Assembly (NCBI GenBank): GCA_030699905.1
Contig: JAUYKQ010000007.1
Coordinates: forward strand, 1 to 37,542
Direction: 5' to 3'
Source of the DNA: a bacterium
GTDB lineage: Bacteria > Patescibacteriota > Minisyncoccia > Phycocordibacterales > GCA-002787175
DNA length: 37,542 bases
Shown here: positions 8,044 to 15,579 of the stretch, one piece after another
How positions within the stretch are numbered: the first letter of the stretch is position 1
Layout: each line of letters opens with the position of its first letter
The notes under the pieces: generated by a model
The model's input: the letters and a program-made list of their open reading frames with translations, nothing else
Databases searched by the model: none
Told to the model about the DNA's origin: nothing
Made by a program: the position numbers and the translations under genes

Positions 8044-9876
8044 GTGCACTGTCGCATGAAGGAACTACTATCCGTGAAAGAGAAAATTAAACAACTTTTC
8101 AAAAAGCAATGGACGGTTTCCCCGATAAAAAATGCCGAAACGGCCGTAAAGGGATTCTCGCATCTTGAGCGTCTTATTTTTTATGCTTTGCTTTTAATTT
8201 GCGCGGGAGCGTCTTTCTTTCTTCTATCGCATGTAAACACGGCATATCTCGTGGAAATACCGAAATTCGGCGGAACTTTAACGGAAGGCGTGGTTGGTTC
8301 CCCTCGCTTTATAAACCCTATTTTGGCCATAAGTGATGCCGACCGAGACCTTACCGCCCTTATTTATTCCGGACTTTTAAAACCGGAAGGCGACGGAACC
8401 TTAACTGTAAACTTGGCTAAAGAATACAACGTGTCAGAAGACGGACTTGTCTACACTTTCATATTGCGCGAAGATGCCTATTTTCACGACGGAAAACCCG
8501 TAACGGCGGACGACGTGATTTTCACAGTGGAGCTGGCTAAAGACCCTTTCTTAAAAAGTCCGAAACGCGCCAACTGGGAAGGCGTAACAGTGGAAAAAGT
8601 GAACGACTACGAAGTTCGTTTTATACTACGCCAACCGTATTCTCCTTTTCTTGAAAATACCACCATTGGTATTTTACCCAAACATATTTGGAAAGACGCC
8701 GAAATAGAACAGTTTCCTTTCAGTCAGTTTAACGTGGAGCCGATAGGTTCCGGCCCGTATAAGGTCAAAAAAATAAAAAGAAGCAACGCCGGAGTTCCCA
8801 CCTACTACCACCTGACATCTTTCAAGGACTATGCTTCGGGAGAGCCATTTATTGAAAATCTTATTATCCGATTTTACGGTTCGGAAAAATCTCTCATTGA
8901 AAGTTACGCGAGAAAAGACATAGAGAGCATGAGCGCCATATCGCCCGAAGATAGCGCCAAACTGGAAATAGCCGGCGCAAACATCGTTTCCGCTTCGTTG
9001 CCTCGCGTCTTTGGAGTGTTTTTCAACCAAAACCAGGCGACGATTCTTTCGGAAAAAGCGGTAAGAGAAGCGCTGGATACCGCCTTAGACAAACAAGCGA
9101 TAGTAACCGAGGTTCTGAAAGGTTACGGAAGTCCTTTAAACGGTCCCATACCTAAAGACATGATAAAAATAAACAGCGAGACCCAGACACAAGAAAAAAC
9201 CGAGGGGGAAGAGGCGCAAACGGTTGAAGAAAGTCCGACGGAGAAGGCCCTGAAAATTTTTGAAAAAGCCGGTTGGGAAATAAACGAGGAAACGGGGCTG
9301 TTGGAAAAAAAAGTCAAAGAGGAAACACAGACCTTGTCTTTTTCTTTATCTACGTCAAACGCTCCTGAACTCAAACACGCAGCGGAAATGATACAGGAAA
9401 TGTGGAAAGCGGTCGGCGTGGAAGTTTCCGTAAATATTTTTGAGTCCGGAGATTTAAATCAAAATGTTATCCGGCCCAGAAAATATGATGCTCTTCTTTT
9501 CGGAGAAGTGGTGGGAAGGGATCTTGATCTTTTCGCTTTTTGGCACTCTTCACAGAGAAACGACCCGGGACTGAATATCGCCCTTTACGCGAACATAACG
9601 GCTGACAAACTTCTGGATGAGGTCAGAACAATAAACGACAGCGATTTGAGAGCGGAAAAATATCTGGCCTTTGAAAAAGAAGTGGTGAATGACCTGCCGG
9701 CCTCTTTTCTCTATTCGCCGGATTTTCTGTATGTTGTTCCCGCCAAAGTAAAAAATATGGACATCGGACAAATAGCCGTCCCTCACGAACGTTTTGCGTC
9801 AATAAAAAACTGGTATATAGAAACGGAAAAGGTCTGGAAAGTTTTCGTTCCCGAATCAATTACAACTCGGTTTTAA
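8044..9876 (+). CDS. ABC-type peptide/nickel substrate-binding protein, membrane-anchored
   Basis: A family 5 extracellular solute-binding protein (610 aa) that would capture peptides or similar substrates. A basic cytoplasmic N-terminus of about 42 residues is followed by a single membrane segment (43-63) instead of a lipobox signal peptide. The binding domain then begins with FGGTLTEGVVGSPRFINPIL (75-94) and carries the signature REDAYFHDGKPVTADDVIFT. A Glu/Thr-rich insert (TQTQEKTEGEEAQTVEE) interrupts the domain in its second half. No permease or ATPase genes are in the window. M5 or a nearby GTG are alternative starts. The substrate cannot be assigned. Confidence 0.88.
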   Translation: MHCRMKELLSVKEKIKQLFKKQWTVSPIKNAETAVKGFSHLERLIFYALLLICAGASFFLLSHVNTAYLVEIPKFGGTLTEGVVGSPRFINPILAISDADRDLTALIYSGLLKPEGDGTLTVNLAKEYNVSEDGLVYTFILREDAYFHDGKPVTADDVIFTVELAKDPFLKSPKRANWEGVTVEKVNDYEVRFILRQPYSPFLENTTIGILPKHIWKDAEIEQFPFSQFNVEPIGSGPYKVKKIKRSNAGVPTYYHLTSFKDYASGEPFIENLIIRFYGSEKSLIESYARKDIESMSAISPEDSAKLEIAGANIVSASLPRVFGVFFNQNQATILSEKAVREALDTALDKQAIVTEVLKGYGSPLNGPIPKDMIKINSETQTQEKTEGEEAQTVEESPTEKALKIFEKAGWEINEETGLLEKKVKEETQTLSFSLSTSNAPELKHAAEMIQEMWKAVGVEVSVNIFESGDLNQNVIRPRKYDALLFGEVVGRDLDLFAFWHSSQRNDPGLNIALYANITADKLLDEVRTINDSDLRAEKYLAFEKEVVNDLPASFLYSPDFLYVVPAKVKNMDIGQIAVPHERFASIKNWYIETEKVWKVFVPESITTRF

Positions 9877-9960
9877 CATTATTATTAACCAAAAAATATT
9901 TTCCGCTTTAAAAATTACGGAACATATTTGAGCGGCTTTGCCGTGATATAGAAGAACGCA

Positions 9961-11940
9961 ATGGAAAAAAACACAAACATAAGACGAGGAGGTTCTCACG
10001 CCCCGAACCCAAAAGAGAGGCGTTTTTATAGTAGGACAAAAAATACGGCAGTCGTGAGATTTGAAAGCAACACTTCTCAAAAGTCCGTATCCGTTTCGCC
10101 CAGAAACCCCTACGGACCCGTTCCACCAAAGAAAAGATTGCCTCATACGTATTCCACCTCTAACTCCCCAAGCCCCCGAAAGAGGATGCCTGAAAAGCGT
10201 CTCGGCCATAAAAGAGCTTTTGGAGGCCACGTCTCCTCAAAACAGAAGACGGTAATCCCTCCCGTGCCGGCAAACGCCATCCGCATCATACCTTTAGGTG
10301 GCGTTGAAGAGATAGGAAAAAATATGACGGTTATAGAGGTCGGGGGCGATATTATAGTCATAGACGCCGGTTTTCAGTTTACAAGCGAAGACACGCCGGG
10401 AATTGACTACATTCTCCCCAATACACGCTACCTTGAAGAAAGAAAAGACCGAGTAAAAGCGGTGTTTATAACCCACGGACACCTTGACCACATAGGCGGT
10501 GTTCCTTACATTTTGTCGCGGATAGGGAACCCGCCCATTTACAGCCGACAGTTCGGTTCTATAATGCTCAAAAAAAGGCAAGAGGAATTCCCTCACTTGC
10601 CCGCTTTGGATATCCGCACCATAGACGGCAACGAGACAATCACCATAAGCGAAAACTTGAAAGTTGAAACATTTCCGATTTCACACACAATACCCGATTC
10701 CATGGGCCTTATCATCAAAACCCCTATCGGTAATATTGTTTTCATAGAAGACGTCCGCGTTGACAACATAGACGGAAAAGTTACGGAGGAGGAAGAGGAA
10801 CAATACAAGAGATTCAAAGACATGGACGTTCTTCTTCTGACCATGGATTCAACAAGCATAGAAAAACAGGGATTTTCACTTTCCGAACAGACAGTGATAC
10901 AGAACATAGAGAAAATTATTCGCGACACGAAATCGCGGCTCATTGTTGCCACTTTCGCCTCTCAAGTTGAAAGAATTATCGCCATAATAAACGCCTGCAG
11001 AAAACTCAACAAGAAAATCGCCGTTGAAGGAAGAAGCATGAAAAACAACCTGGAAATAATAAAGCACCTGAAACTTGTTGATACTGAAAACGTAGTGATA
11101 CCGATTGAAGAAATAGAAAACTACCCGCCAGACAGGATAGTTATGATAGTAACGGGAGCGCAAGGGGAAGAGTTCGCGGCCCTTATGCGCATAGCCAGCA
11201 AATCCCATAAGCACGTAAAACTCAGAGAGACCGATACCATACTTCTCTCGTCTTCCATAATACCCACCAACTACAAAGCCGTCGTGAAGCTCAAAGACAA
11301 CCTGTACAGAACATCGGCCAGAGTCATAACGTATCTGGACTCCGACGTGCACGCTTCCGGACACGGCAACCGAGAGGAGTTGAAATGGATACACGAGAGG
11401 ATAAATTACAAATTCTTTATGCCACTACACGGACATCACTTCATGCTTCGCCAACACGCGGAACTGGCCCGAACACTTGGCACCCCTGCCGAAAACATTG
11501 TTGTACCGGACAACGGCAGTATCATAGAGATAACCGATAACGGTAAAAAAATATCTTTACTGAAAGACAAAGCGCCGGCAAGTCCCGTAATGGTTGACGG
11601 ATTTTCCATTGGTGATGTCCAAGAAGTCGTATTAAGAGACCGAGTCATGCTCGCACAGGACGGAATGTTTGTAATCATTGCCAGTTTAAACACAACCACC
11701 GGCAAGTTACGAAAGTCGCCGGATATCATATCTCGCGGTTTTGTATATCTTCGCGAGTCCCAAGACCTTTTGGAAGAAACTCGTCTAATCATAAAGAAAA
11801 CCGTTGAAGAAACATCCGCCGGAATGAACCCTATTAACTTTGACTTCGTAAAGACAGCCCTGACCGACAATATTAGCAGATATCTTTTCCAGAAGACGGC
11901 AAAGAGACCGATAGTGATACCTGTACTGCTCGGGATATAG
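9961..11940 (+). CDS. rnj: Ribonuclease J
   Basis: A metallo-beta-lactamase/beta-CASP ribonuclease for mRNA decay and RNA maturation in the cytoplasm. The catalytic zinc motif THGHLDHIGG gives H172, H174, D176 and H177. SHTIPDSMGL and the later DVHASGHG and LHGHHFMLRQHA motifs belong to the beta-lactamase/beta-CASP core, and the C-terminal domain ends VIPVLLGI. The core starts near residue 105 (AIRIIPLGGVEEIGKNM). The first about 100 residues are a basic, Pro/Ser-rich, probably disordered extension found in many CPR RNase J proteins. The ATG lacks a Shine-Dalgarno. An inverted-repeat element follows 16 nt after the stop. Confidence 0.96.
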   Translation: MEKNTNIRRGGSHAPNPKERRFYSRTKNTAVVRFESNTSQKSVSVSPRNPYGPVPPKKRLPHTYSTSNSPSPRKRMPEKRLGHKRAFGGHVSSKQKTVIPPVPANAIRIIPLGGVEEIGKNMTVIEVGGDIIVIDAGFQFTSEDTPGIDYILPNTRYLEERKDRVKAVFITHGHLDHIGGVPYILSRIGNPPIYSRQFGSIMLKKRQEEFPHLPALDIRTIDGNETITISENLKVETFPISHTIPDSMGLIIKTPIGNIVFIEDVRVDNIDGKVTEEEEEQYKRFKDMDVLLLTMDSTSIEKQGFSLSEQTVIQNIEKIIRDTKSRLIVATFASQVERIIAIINACRKLNKKIAVEGRSMKNNLEIIKHLKLVDTENVVIPIEEIENYPPDRIVMIVTGAQGEEFAALMRIASKSHKHVKLRETDTILLSSSIIPTNYKAVVKLKDNLYRTSARVITYLDSDVHASGHGNREELKWIHERINYKFFMPLHGHHFMLRQHAELARTLGTPAENIVVPDNGSIIEITDNGKKISLLKDKAPASPVMVDGFSIGDVQEVVLRDRVMLAQDGMFVIIASLNTTTGKLRKSPDIISRGFVYLRESQDLLEETRLIIKKTVEETSAGMNPINFDFVKTALTDNISRYLFQKTAKRPIVIPVLLGI

Positions 11941-11956
11941 CAGTCCGGTTAAAATA

Positions 11957-12113
11957 TCCTGAATTACGAAAAACGGGAAGCCCCGCAAAGAAAGTCGCAA
12001 AAAAGTGACTAAGACCGGGCAAACGCCCTTGGAGTGGTCACTTTTTTGCGACTTTCTTTGCGGGGGAGGGTTCCGCGAGGCCAAGTCAAAAGCGGACATT
12101 TCGTAATTCAAAG
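11957..12113. mobile_element. Palindromic element, family E copy 1
   Basis: Ends TGAATTACGAAA (11960-11971) and TTTCGTAATTCA (12099-12110). Inside is a perfect 29-bp stem (11981-12009 with 12037-12065) and a 27-nt loop. AAAATA directly flanks both ends (11951-11956, 12114-12119). The loop, read on the minus strand, matches copies 2 and 3 (CTCCAAGGGCG core), so this copy is inverted relative to them. It sits between RNase J and the MFS gene and would also act as a terminator. Confidence 0.8.
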
Positions 12114-12135
12114 AAAATAGAGTAAAATAACAGAC

Positions 12136-13290
12136 ATGCGCCAACGTGCCATTACCTCTCTCTACGCTTTAGCGTTTCTATTTACAATCCACTTCAGCAT
12201 AAGCGTATATATCAACTCTTCTTTTTTGGGGACGATACTGCCTACAAAGTTTGTAGGTATTGTTTATACTCTCGGCTCGCTTTTTACTATTGTCGCTTTT
12301 TTCGGAATTCCTAAGATACTGCGCGAAGCCGGCGACTACAAGACAACAATGCGTCTTTTGACGCTACTTTTACTGTCCCTTGTTGCCATTATTATATTCA
12401 AAAACCCGATAATCGTCGTCGCCGCTTTTATCGTAAACGTTGTCGCCGTATCTCTCGTGTATTTCAACATAGACGTAATCTTGGAAAATTTTACAACCAA
12501 CAAAGAAACAGGCAAAGTAAGAGGCTCTTTTCTTACGGCCTCAAACATCGCTTGGGTTATGGCACCTCTTTTGGCAAGTTTGATTTTAGCCGACACGGAA
12601 ATATATCGCCGTGTATATATTGTCGCCGCCCTGCTCCTTCTACCGACACTTTATATTTTAAGACGCAACTTCAAGGACTTCAAAGACCCCACTTACAGAA
12701 GCATCTCTTTGCTTTCAGCCATTAAAGGCCTTTTGGTAAACAAAAACTTGCGACTTATTTGTCTTTCCATGTTTATACTGCACTTTTTTTTCTCATGGAT
12801 GGTTATATACATGCCGATATATTTGCATGAATACATCGGATTTAACTGGAGAGAAATAGGTATTATGCTTTCTATCGCCCTTTTACCCTATGTTGTTCTG
12901 GAGCTTCCGCTTGGAAAATTGGCCGATACCCGTTGGGGAGAAAAAGAAATTTTGTCTATCGGGTTTGCGATATCGGCGCTTGGCGCGGCCGGCGTATTTT
13001 TTATAGAAGGAGGCGACTTTTTTACATGGACAGCGATTCTTGTGGTTACTCGTATCGGCGCCAGCATGGTGGAAATAATGAGTGAGACGTATTTCTTTAA
13101 GGTCGTGGACGCGGCTCAAATAGACGTGCTTAGCTTTTTCCGAATGATGAGGCCGTTTGCATATATCGTAGGACCTCTAAGTGGGACACTGCTTCTCTTG
13201 TTTGTATCTTACAAAACCTTGTTTTTGATTTTGGGAGCAATTACTCTGTACGGTCTCCGATACAGTTTGGCGCTTAAGGACACTAAATAA
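12136..13290 (+). CDS. MFS family transporter
   Basis: A 384-aa polytopic membrane protein with about 11-12 hydrophobic helices and the two-halved layout of the major facilitator superfamily. The second half begins near LICLSMFILHFFFSWMVIYMP after a basic loop (RRNFKDFKDPTYR), and LPLGKLADTRWGEKE resembles the loop 8-9 repeat of the MFS motif. Substrate unknown; it could be an exporter. The gene is closely bracketed by two inverted copies of the family E element, 22 nt before the start and immediately after the stop. A TAAAAT box lies a few nt before the ATG. There is no Shine-Dalgarno. Confidence 0.82.
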   Translation: MRQRAITSLYALAFLFTIHFSISVYINSSFLGTILPTKFVGIVYTLGSLFTIVAFFGIPKILREAGDYKTTMRLLTLLLLSLVAIIIFKNPIIVVAAFIVNVVAVSLVYFNIDVILENFTTNKETGKVRGSFLTASNIAWVMAPLLASLILADTEIYRRVYIVAALLLLPTLYILRRNFKDFKDPTYRSISLLSAIKGLLVNKNLRLICLSMFILHFFFSWMVIYMPIYLHEYIGFNWREIGIMLSIALLPYVVLELPLGKLADTRWGEKEILSIGFAISALGAAGVFFIEGGDFFTWTAILVVTRIGASMVEIMSETYFFKVVDAAQIDVLSFFRMMRPFAYIVGPLSGTLLLLFVSYKTLFLILGAITLYGLRYSLALKDTK

Positions 13291-13434
13291 CTTTGAATTA
13301 CGAAACACCTGCTTCCCCCCCACGAGGGAAAGCTCCCAAAAAAGTGACCGCTCCAAGGGCGCTTGCCTAGGGCTCAGTCACTTTTTCGTGACTTTCCTCG
13401 TGGGGGGCCGCCTGCCATATTTCTTAATTCAAAC
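13291..13434. mobile_element. Palindromic element, family E copy 2
   Basis: It begins directly after the MFS stop with CTTTGAATTACGAAA (13291-13305) and ends TTTCTTAATTCAAA (13420-13433). Nested stems CCCCCCACGAGG/CCTCGTGGGGGG, CTTT/AAAG and AAAAAGTGAC/GTCACTTTTT enclose a loop with CGCTCCAAGGGCGCTTGCC. No target duplication is seen, and the right end has a base change, so this is an older copy. Confidence 0.75.
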
Positions 13435-13451
13435 TATCTTTCAATGACCGC

Positions 13452-13482
13452 AAAAAAACCGCTAAATGTAAGCGGTTTTTTT
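13452..13482. terminator. Bidirectional terminator
   Basis: AAAAAAACCGCT (13452-13463) pairs with AGCGGTTTTTTT (13471-13482) around a 7-nt loop. It lies between the convergent MFS and Cys-rich miniprotein genes and works in both directions. Confidence 0.85.
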
Positions 13483-13487
13483 GTTTC

Positions 13488-13679
13488 CTATTCTTCTTCC
13501 GATAACTCCTCGCCGTCCGGAATCATCATCTCCTTGTCCTCAAGAATATTTTTATGAAGACCGTCTTCACAGTTACATTCAGTAAGATGCTCGCCGTGTT
13601 TGGAACAACTTTCCATTTGACATACGCCCGCCGTGGGGCTTTCCCCGCCACATTCTCCCGTGCAAATATAATGCTGCAT
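13488..13679 (-). CDS. Cys-rich metal-binding-like miniprotein
   Basis: A 63-aa soluble protein with six cysteines (C6, C10, C20, C25, C35, C37) and histidines H28, H31 and H42, in the spacing CTGxC, CxxxxC and CxC. This suggests a small zinc-ribbon-like fold or metal store. The C-terminus is very acidic (DGEELSEEE). Similar short Cys-rich proteins are common in CPR genomes, but I know no characterised member. It lies just downstream of the glutaredoxin gene on the same strand (35 nt gap), which fits a thiol or metal role. A TTTATAAAT promoter-like stretch precedes the ATG. Confidence 0.75.
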   Translation of the reverse strand: MQHYICTGECGGESPTAGVCQMESCSKHGEHLTECNCEDGLHKNILEDKEMMIPDGEELSEEE

Positions 13680-13714
13680 GGTGTTTTTAAAACGCTTAAT
13701 TTATAAAACTAAAA

Positions 13715-13957
13715 TTATCTTATGACCCCTCTTTCTCTTAAGAATTTCCCTATGGCCTCCTTGTCCATATCTGCCAAAATTTCTCCGTCCACCTCAAGTG
13801 TCGGGGTCTTACCTTGGCCGGATTTGGCGACCAGTTCTTTTCGGTAGTCCTCATTGCCGAGCACTTCTCTTTCTTCAAAGTCAACTCTTTTCTCTTTCAG
13901 AAATGTCCGCGCCTCGTTGCACCAAGGACATCCTGTTTTCGTGTACATTATAATCAT
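13715..13957 (-). CDS. Glutaredoxin-like protein
   Basis: A small thioredoxin-fold redox protein with the motif MYTKTGCPWCNEA. The dithiol CPWC is the active site, and KTPTLEVDGE contains the cis-Pro (TP) loop. From the ATG at 13957 it is 80 aa, the normal glutaredoxin/NrdH size. An in-frame ATG at 13993 would add 12 non-conserved residues; AAGGAG inside that extension, 14 nt before the shorter start, supports the shorter form. It probably reduces protein or small-molecule disulfides. It is divergent from the aromatic leader transcript. Confidence 0.88.
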   Translation of the reverse strand: MIIMYTKTGCPWCNEARTFLKEKRVDFEEREVLGNEDYRKELVAKSGQGKTPTLEVDGEILADMDKEAIGKFLRERGVIR

Positions 13958-14083
13958 AGTACCAATATCATCTCCTTTCAACATTCCACTCAAATCCTTT
14001 AATTTTTAATGTGAAAGAATTAACCGGAGATGGTCTAAATAATATCATATCGGTATCAATGTCAAACGACTTTTCCACAAGCA

Positions 14084-14111
14084 TTGACCGAAAAAACGCA
14101 TTGTGTATACT
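14084..14111 (+). promoter_or_regulatory. Strong sigma70-type promoter for the aromatic leader
   Basis: TTGACC (14084-14089) and TATACT (14106-14111) are separated by 16 nt. Transcription should begin near 14117-14119, only a few bases before the leader peptide GTG at 14122. Confidence 0.75.
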
Positions 14112-14121
14112 GTGTAGTACC

Positions 14122-14211
14122 GTGCAATCAATAATAAACACATATTTTTTCTTCTTTTTCTTTTTTTGGTCTGCGCTTCCAGCGCCTGTGTTTGCGATTG
14201 TTAAAAACTAA
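14122..14211 (+). CDS. Aromatic leader peptide of the DAHP synthase attenuator
   Basis: A 29-codon open frame from GTG 14122 to TAA 14209-14211. After GTG and seven codons come TAT (14143), seven consecutive Phe codons (14146-14166) and TGG (14167): the peptide contains YFFFFFFFW, then SALPAPVFAIVKN. Runs of regulatory codons of this kind are the hallmark of leader peptides such as those of E. coli pheA, pheST and trp. The frame stays open upstream to GTG 14011, but the promoter lies inside that part, so the short form is chosen. The message would be almost leaderless. Function: its translation reports the charging of tRNA-Phe, and perhaps tRNA-Tyr and tRNA-Trp. The exact start is inferred. 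Confidence 0.75.
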   Translation: MQSIINTYFFFFFFFWSALPAPVFAIVKN

Positions 14212-14278
14212 TCTAACTAACGATCCCAAGAACAGGCTCTGGAAACCGGGACCTGTTTTGTTTTAGTTCTTTTACATT
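14173..14278 (+). promoter_or_regulatory. Transcription attenuator controlling DAHP synthase
   Basis: Four pairing segments are visible. Segment 1 GCGCT (14173-14177) pairs with segment 2 AGCGC (14181-14185). Segment 2 in the form CCAGCGCCTGT (14179-14189) can instead pair with segment 3 ACAGGCTCTGG (14232-14242), 10 of 11 bases. Segment 3 (14231-14242) also forms the terminator with segment 4 (14246-14257), followed by TTTTGTTTTAGTTCTTTT. A ribosome stalled at the last Phe codon would cover segment 1 and leave segment 2 free, giving the antiterminator. This is the classic attenuation arrangement, read from sequence only. Confidence 0.75.
14231..14274 (+). terminator. Attenuator terminator hairpin
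   Basis: AACAGG (14231-14236) pairs with CCTGTT (14252-14257). An inner stem TCTGG/CCGGG caps it around AAA, and a T-rich tract follows. It lies about 90 nt before the DAHP synthase ATG, inside its leader. Confidence 0.8.
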
Positions 14279-14291
14279 CCTGTGAGTAGGT

Positions 14292-14343
14292 TTTTCAGAA
14301 GAATTCTGCTTGGGAGAAACCCTTAGCGGAACACTTCTGAAAA
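14292..14343 (+). promoter_or_regulatory. Second leader hairpin before DAHP synthase start
   Basis: TTTTCAGAAG (14292-14301) pairs perfectly with CTTCTGAAAA (14334-14343). Inside, GGG and CCC around AGAAA can form an inner stem. It ends 18 nt before the ATG and has no T tract, so it is not a terminator; it may affect translation or mRNA stability. No Shine-Dalgarno is seen between it and the ATG. Confidence 0.45.
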
Positions 14344-14361
14344 GTTCAACTCAAATACCTT

Positions 14362-15462
14362 ATGAATACGGAGTTTACTCACAACATAAACATACGCAGC
14401 ATATCAAAACTGCCGTCTCCGGGCCAAATGAAAGCAAACCTCCCGTTGACGGAGAAATCATGGGATACGGTCAGCGAGGGCCGAGAAGTCATCCGCCGCA
14501 TCATTGCGGGCGACGATAAGAGAATGCTGGTAATTGTAGGGCCGTGCTCAATTCACGACACACGGGAAGCGGTCAGGTACGCGGAGAAACTGGCGAAATT
14601 CAAAACTTTCCTTCAAGAAAATAATTCTCAAATGCCTCTTTTCCTGGCTATGAGAGTCAACTGCGATAAACCTCGTAGCCGCGCGCAGACAAATGGAAAG
14701 GCCTCTTGGCAAGGACTCTTCAATGACCCAAAAATGGACGGATCATACGACATGGAAAGAGGATTCAACCTTGCGAGGAATATGATGCTGCAAATCACCT
14801 CGTTAGGAATACCTATCGCGACGGAGATGCTTGAAGCGGCCAACTATCAAGTCATAGACGACTGCATCAGTTATGTATGGCTTGGAGCTCGCGACTCCGG
14901 TTCGCAAGACAAGAAAAAAATTGCGAGCGGAGCTTCAACGCCGGTCGGCTTTAAAAACGGCCTTTCCGGGTCAGTGGACTCTGCGATCCATGCCATTGAA
15001 TTCGCGAGACATCCTCATGTATTCGCGGCTCCAGATGATGACGGCGTCATGTGCAGGTTCGCTACAAATGGCAACTCTCACGGACATTTGATCCATAGGG
15101 GTTTTGAAGACAAGCTGAACTACGATAGCGAAAGCATCAGAACTTCATCACGCAAGCTAAAAGAACTCGGCTTGCCGGAAAGAATTCTTGTGGACATGTC
15201 TCATGGCAACTCGCGAAAAGACCATATCAAGCAAAGGGGCGTGGCCGAATCCGTTCTTGAGCAGATTGAAAAAGGAGAGAGAGCCATCTTGGGCGTAATG
15301 TACGAAAGCTACCTTAAAGACGGGAAGCAGGAAATACCGACAAACCTGCACCGATTGAGGAAGGGAGTTTCCGTCACAGACGCATGCGATGGGTGGGAGC
15401 GAACGGAGGAAACATTGAAAATTCTCGCCCGAAGATTTTCAAAACATCTTTCAAAGAGGTGA
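14362..15462 (+). CDS. aroG: 3-deoxy-7-phosphoheptulonate (DAHP) synthase, class I
   Basis: It catalyses the first step of the shikimate pathway, joining phosphoenolpyruvate and erythrose-4-phosphate. Its 366 aa follow the AroF/G/H type: VGPCSIHD (active-site lysine region upstream of MRVNCDKPRSR), GARDSGSQ...IASGASTPVGFKNGLSGS, the metal-site region MSHGNSRKDH, and the C-terminal SVTDACDGWE. A short insert (RAQTNGKASWQ) is present where E. coli AroG has TTVGWK. No other aro gene is in the window, which is notable for a reduced CPR genome and may point to acquisition together with its leader. It stands alone behind the attenuator and ends at a strong terminator. Feedback specificity cannot be read. 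Confidence 0.95.
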   Translation: MNTEFTHNINIRSISKLPSPGQMKANLPLTEKSWDTVSEGREVIRRIIAGDDKRMLVIVGPCSIHDTREAVRYAEKLAKFKTFLQENNSQMPLFLAMRVNCDKPRSRAQTNGKASWQGLFNDPKMDGSYDMERGFNLARNMMLQITSLGIPIATEMLEAANYQVIDDCISYVWLGARDSGSQDKKKIASGASTPVGFKNGLSGSVDSAIHAIEFARHPHVFAAPDDDGVMCRFATNGNSHGHLIHRGFEDKLNYDSESIRTSSRKLKELGLPERILVDMSHGNSRKDHIKQRGVAESVLEQIEKGERAILGVMYESYLKDGKQEIPTNLHRLRKGVSVTDACDGWERTEETLKILARRFSKHLSKR

Positions 15463-15484
15463 GAAATTGCCGCGTAAGTTTAAC

Positions 15485-15510
15485 ACCGACCATTCGTGGT
15501 CGGTTTTTTT
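15485..15510 (+). terminator. Terminator after DAHP synthase
   Basis: ACCGACCA (15485-15492) and TGGTCGGT (15497-15504) close a stable TTCG tetraloop, followed by a run of T. Confidence 0.9.
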
Positions 15511-15544
15511 AACTGGGAGTCAAAAACGGCATTCGGCAATTCAC

Positions 15545-15568
15545 AAAAAAGCCGCGTGGCACGCGGCT
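15545..15568 (-). terminator. Terminator after the Cys-repeat surface protein
   Basis: On the minus strand AGCCGCGT pairs with ACGCGGCT around a 3-nt loop (plus-strand arms 15550-15557 and 15561-15568) and is followed by TTTTTT. Confidence 0.85.
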
Positions 15569-15579
15569 AAATTAAGGAA

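Noticed and set aside
11957-13434. A composite transposon carrying the MFS gene
   Set aside because: No direct repeat flanks the whole unit and no transposase is present, so only the individual elements are called mobile.
14011-14211. A 66-aa gene starting at GTG 14011
   Set aside because: The TTGACC/TATACT promoter lies inside it. The first part looks non-coding, and only the part from 14122 makes sense as a leader peptide.
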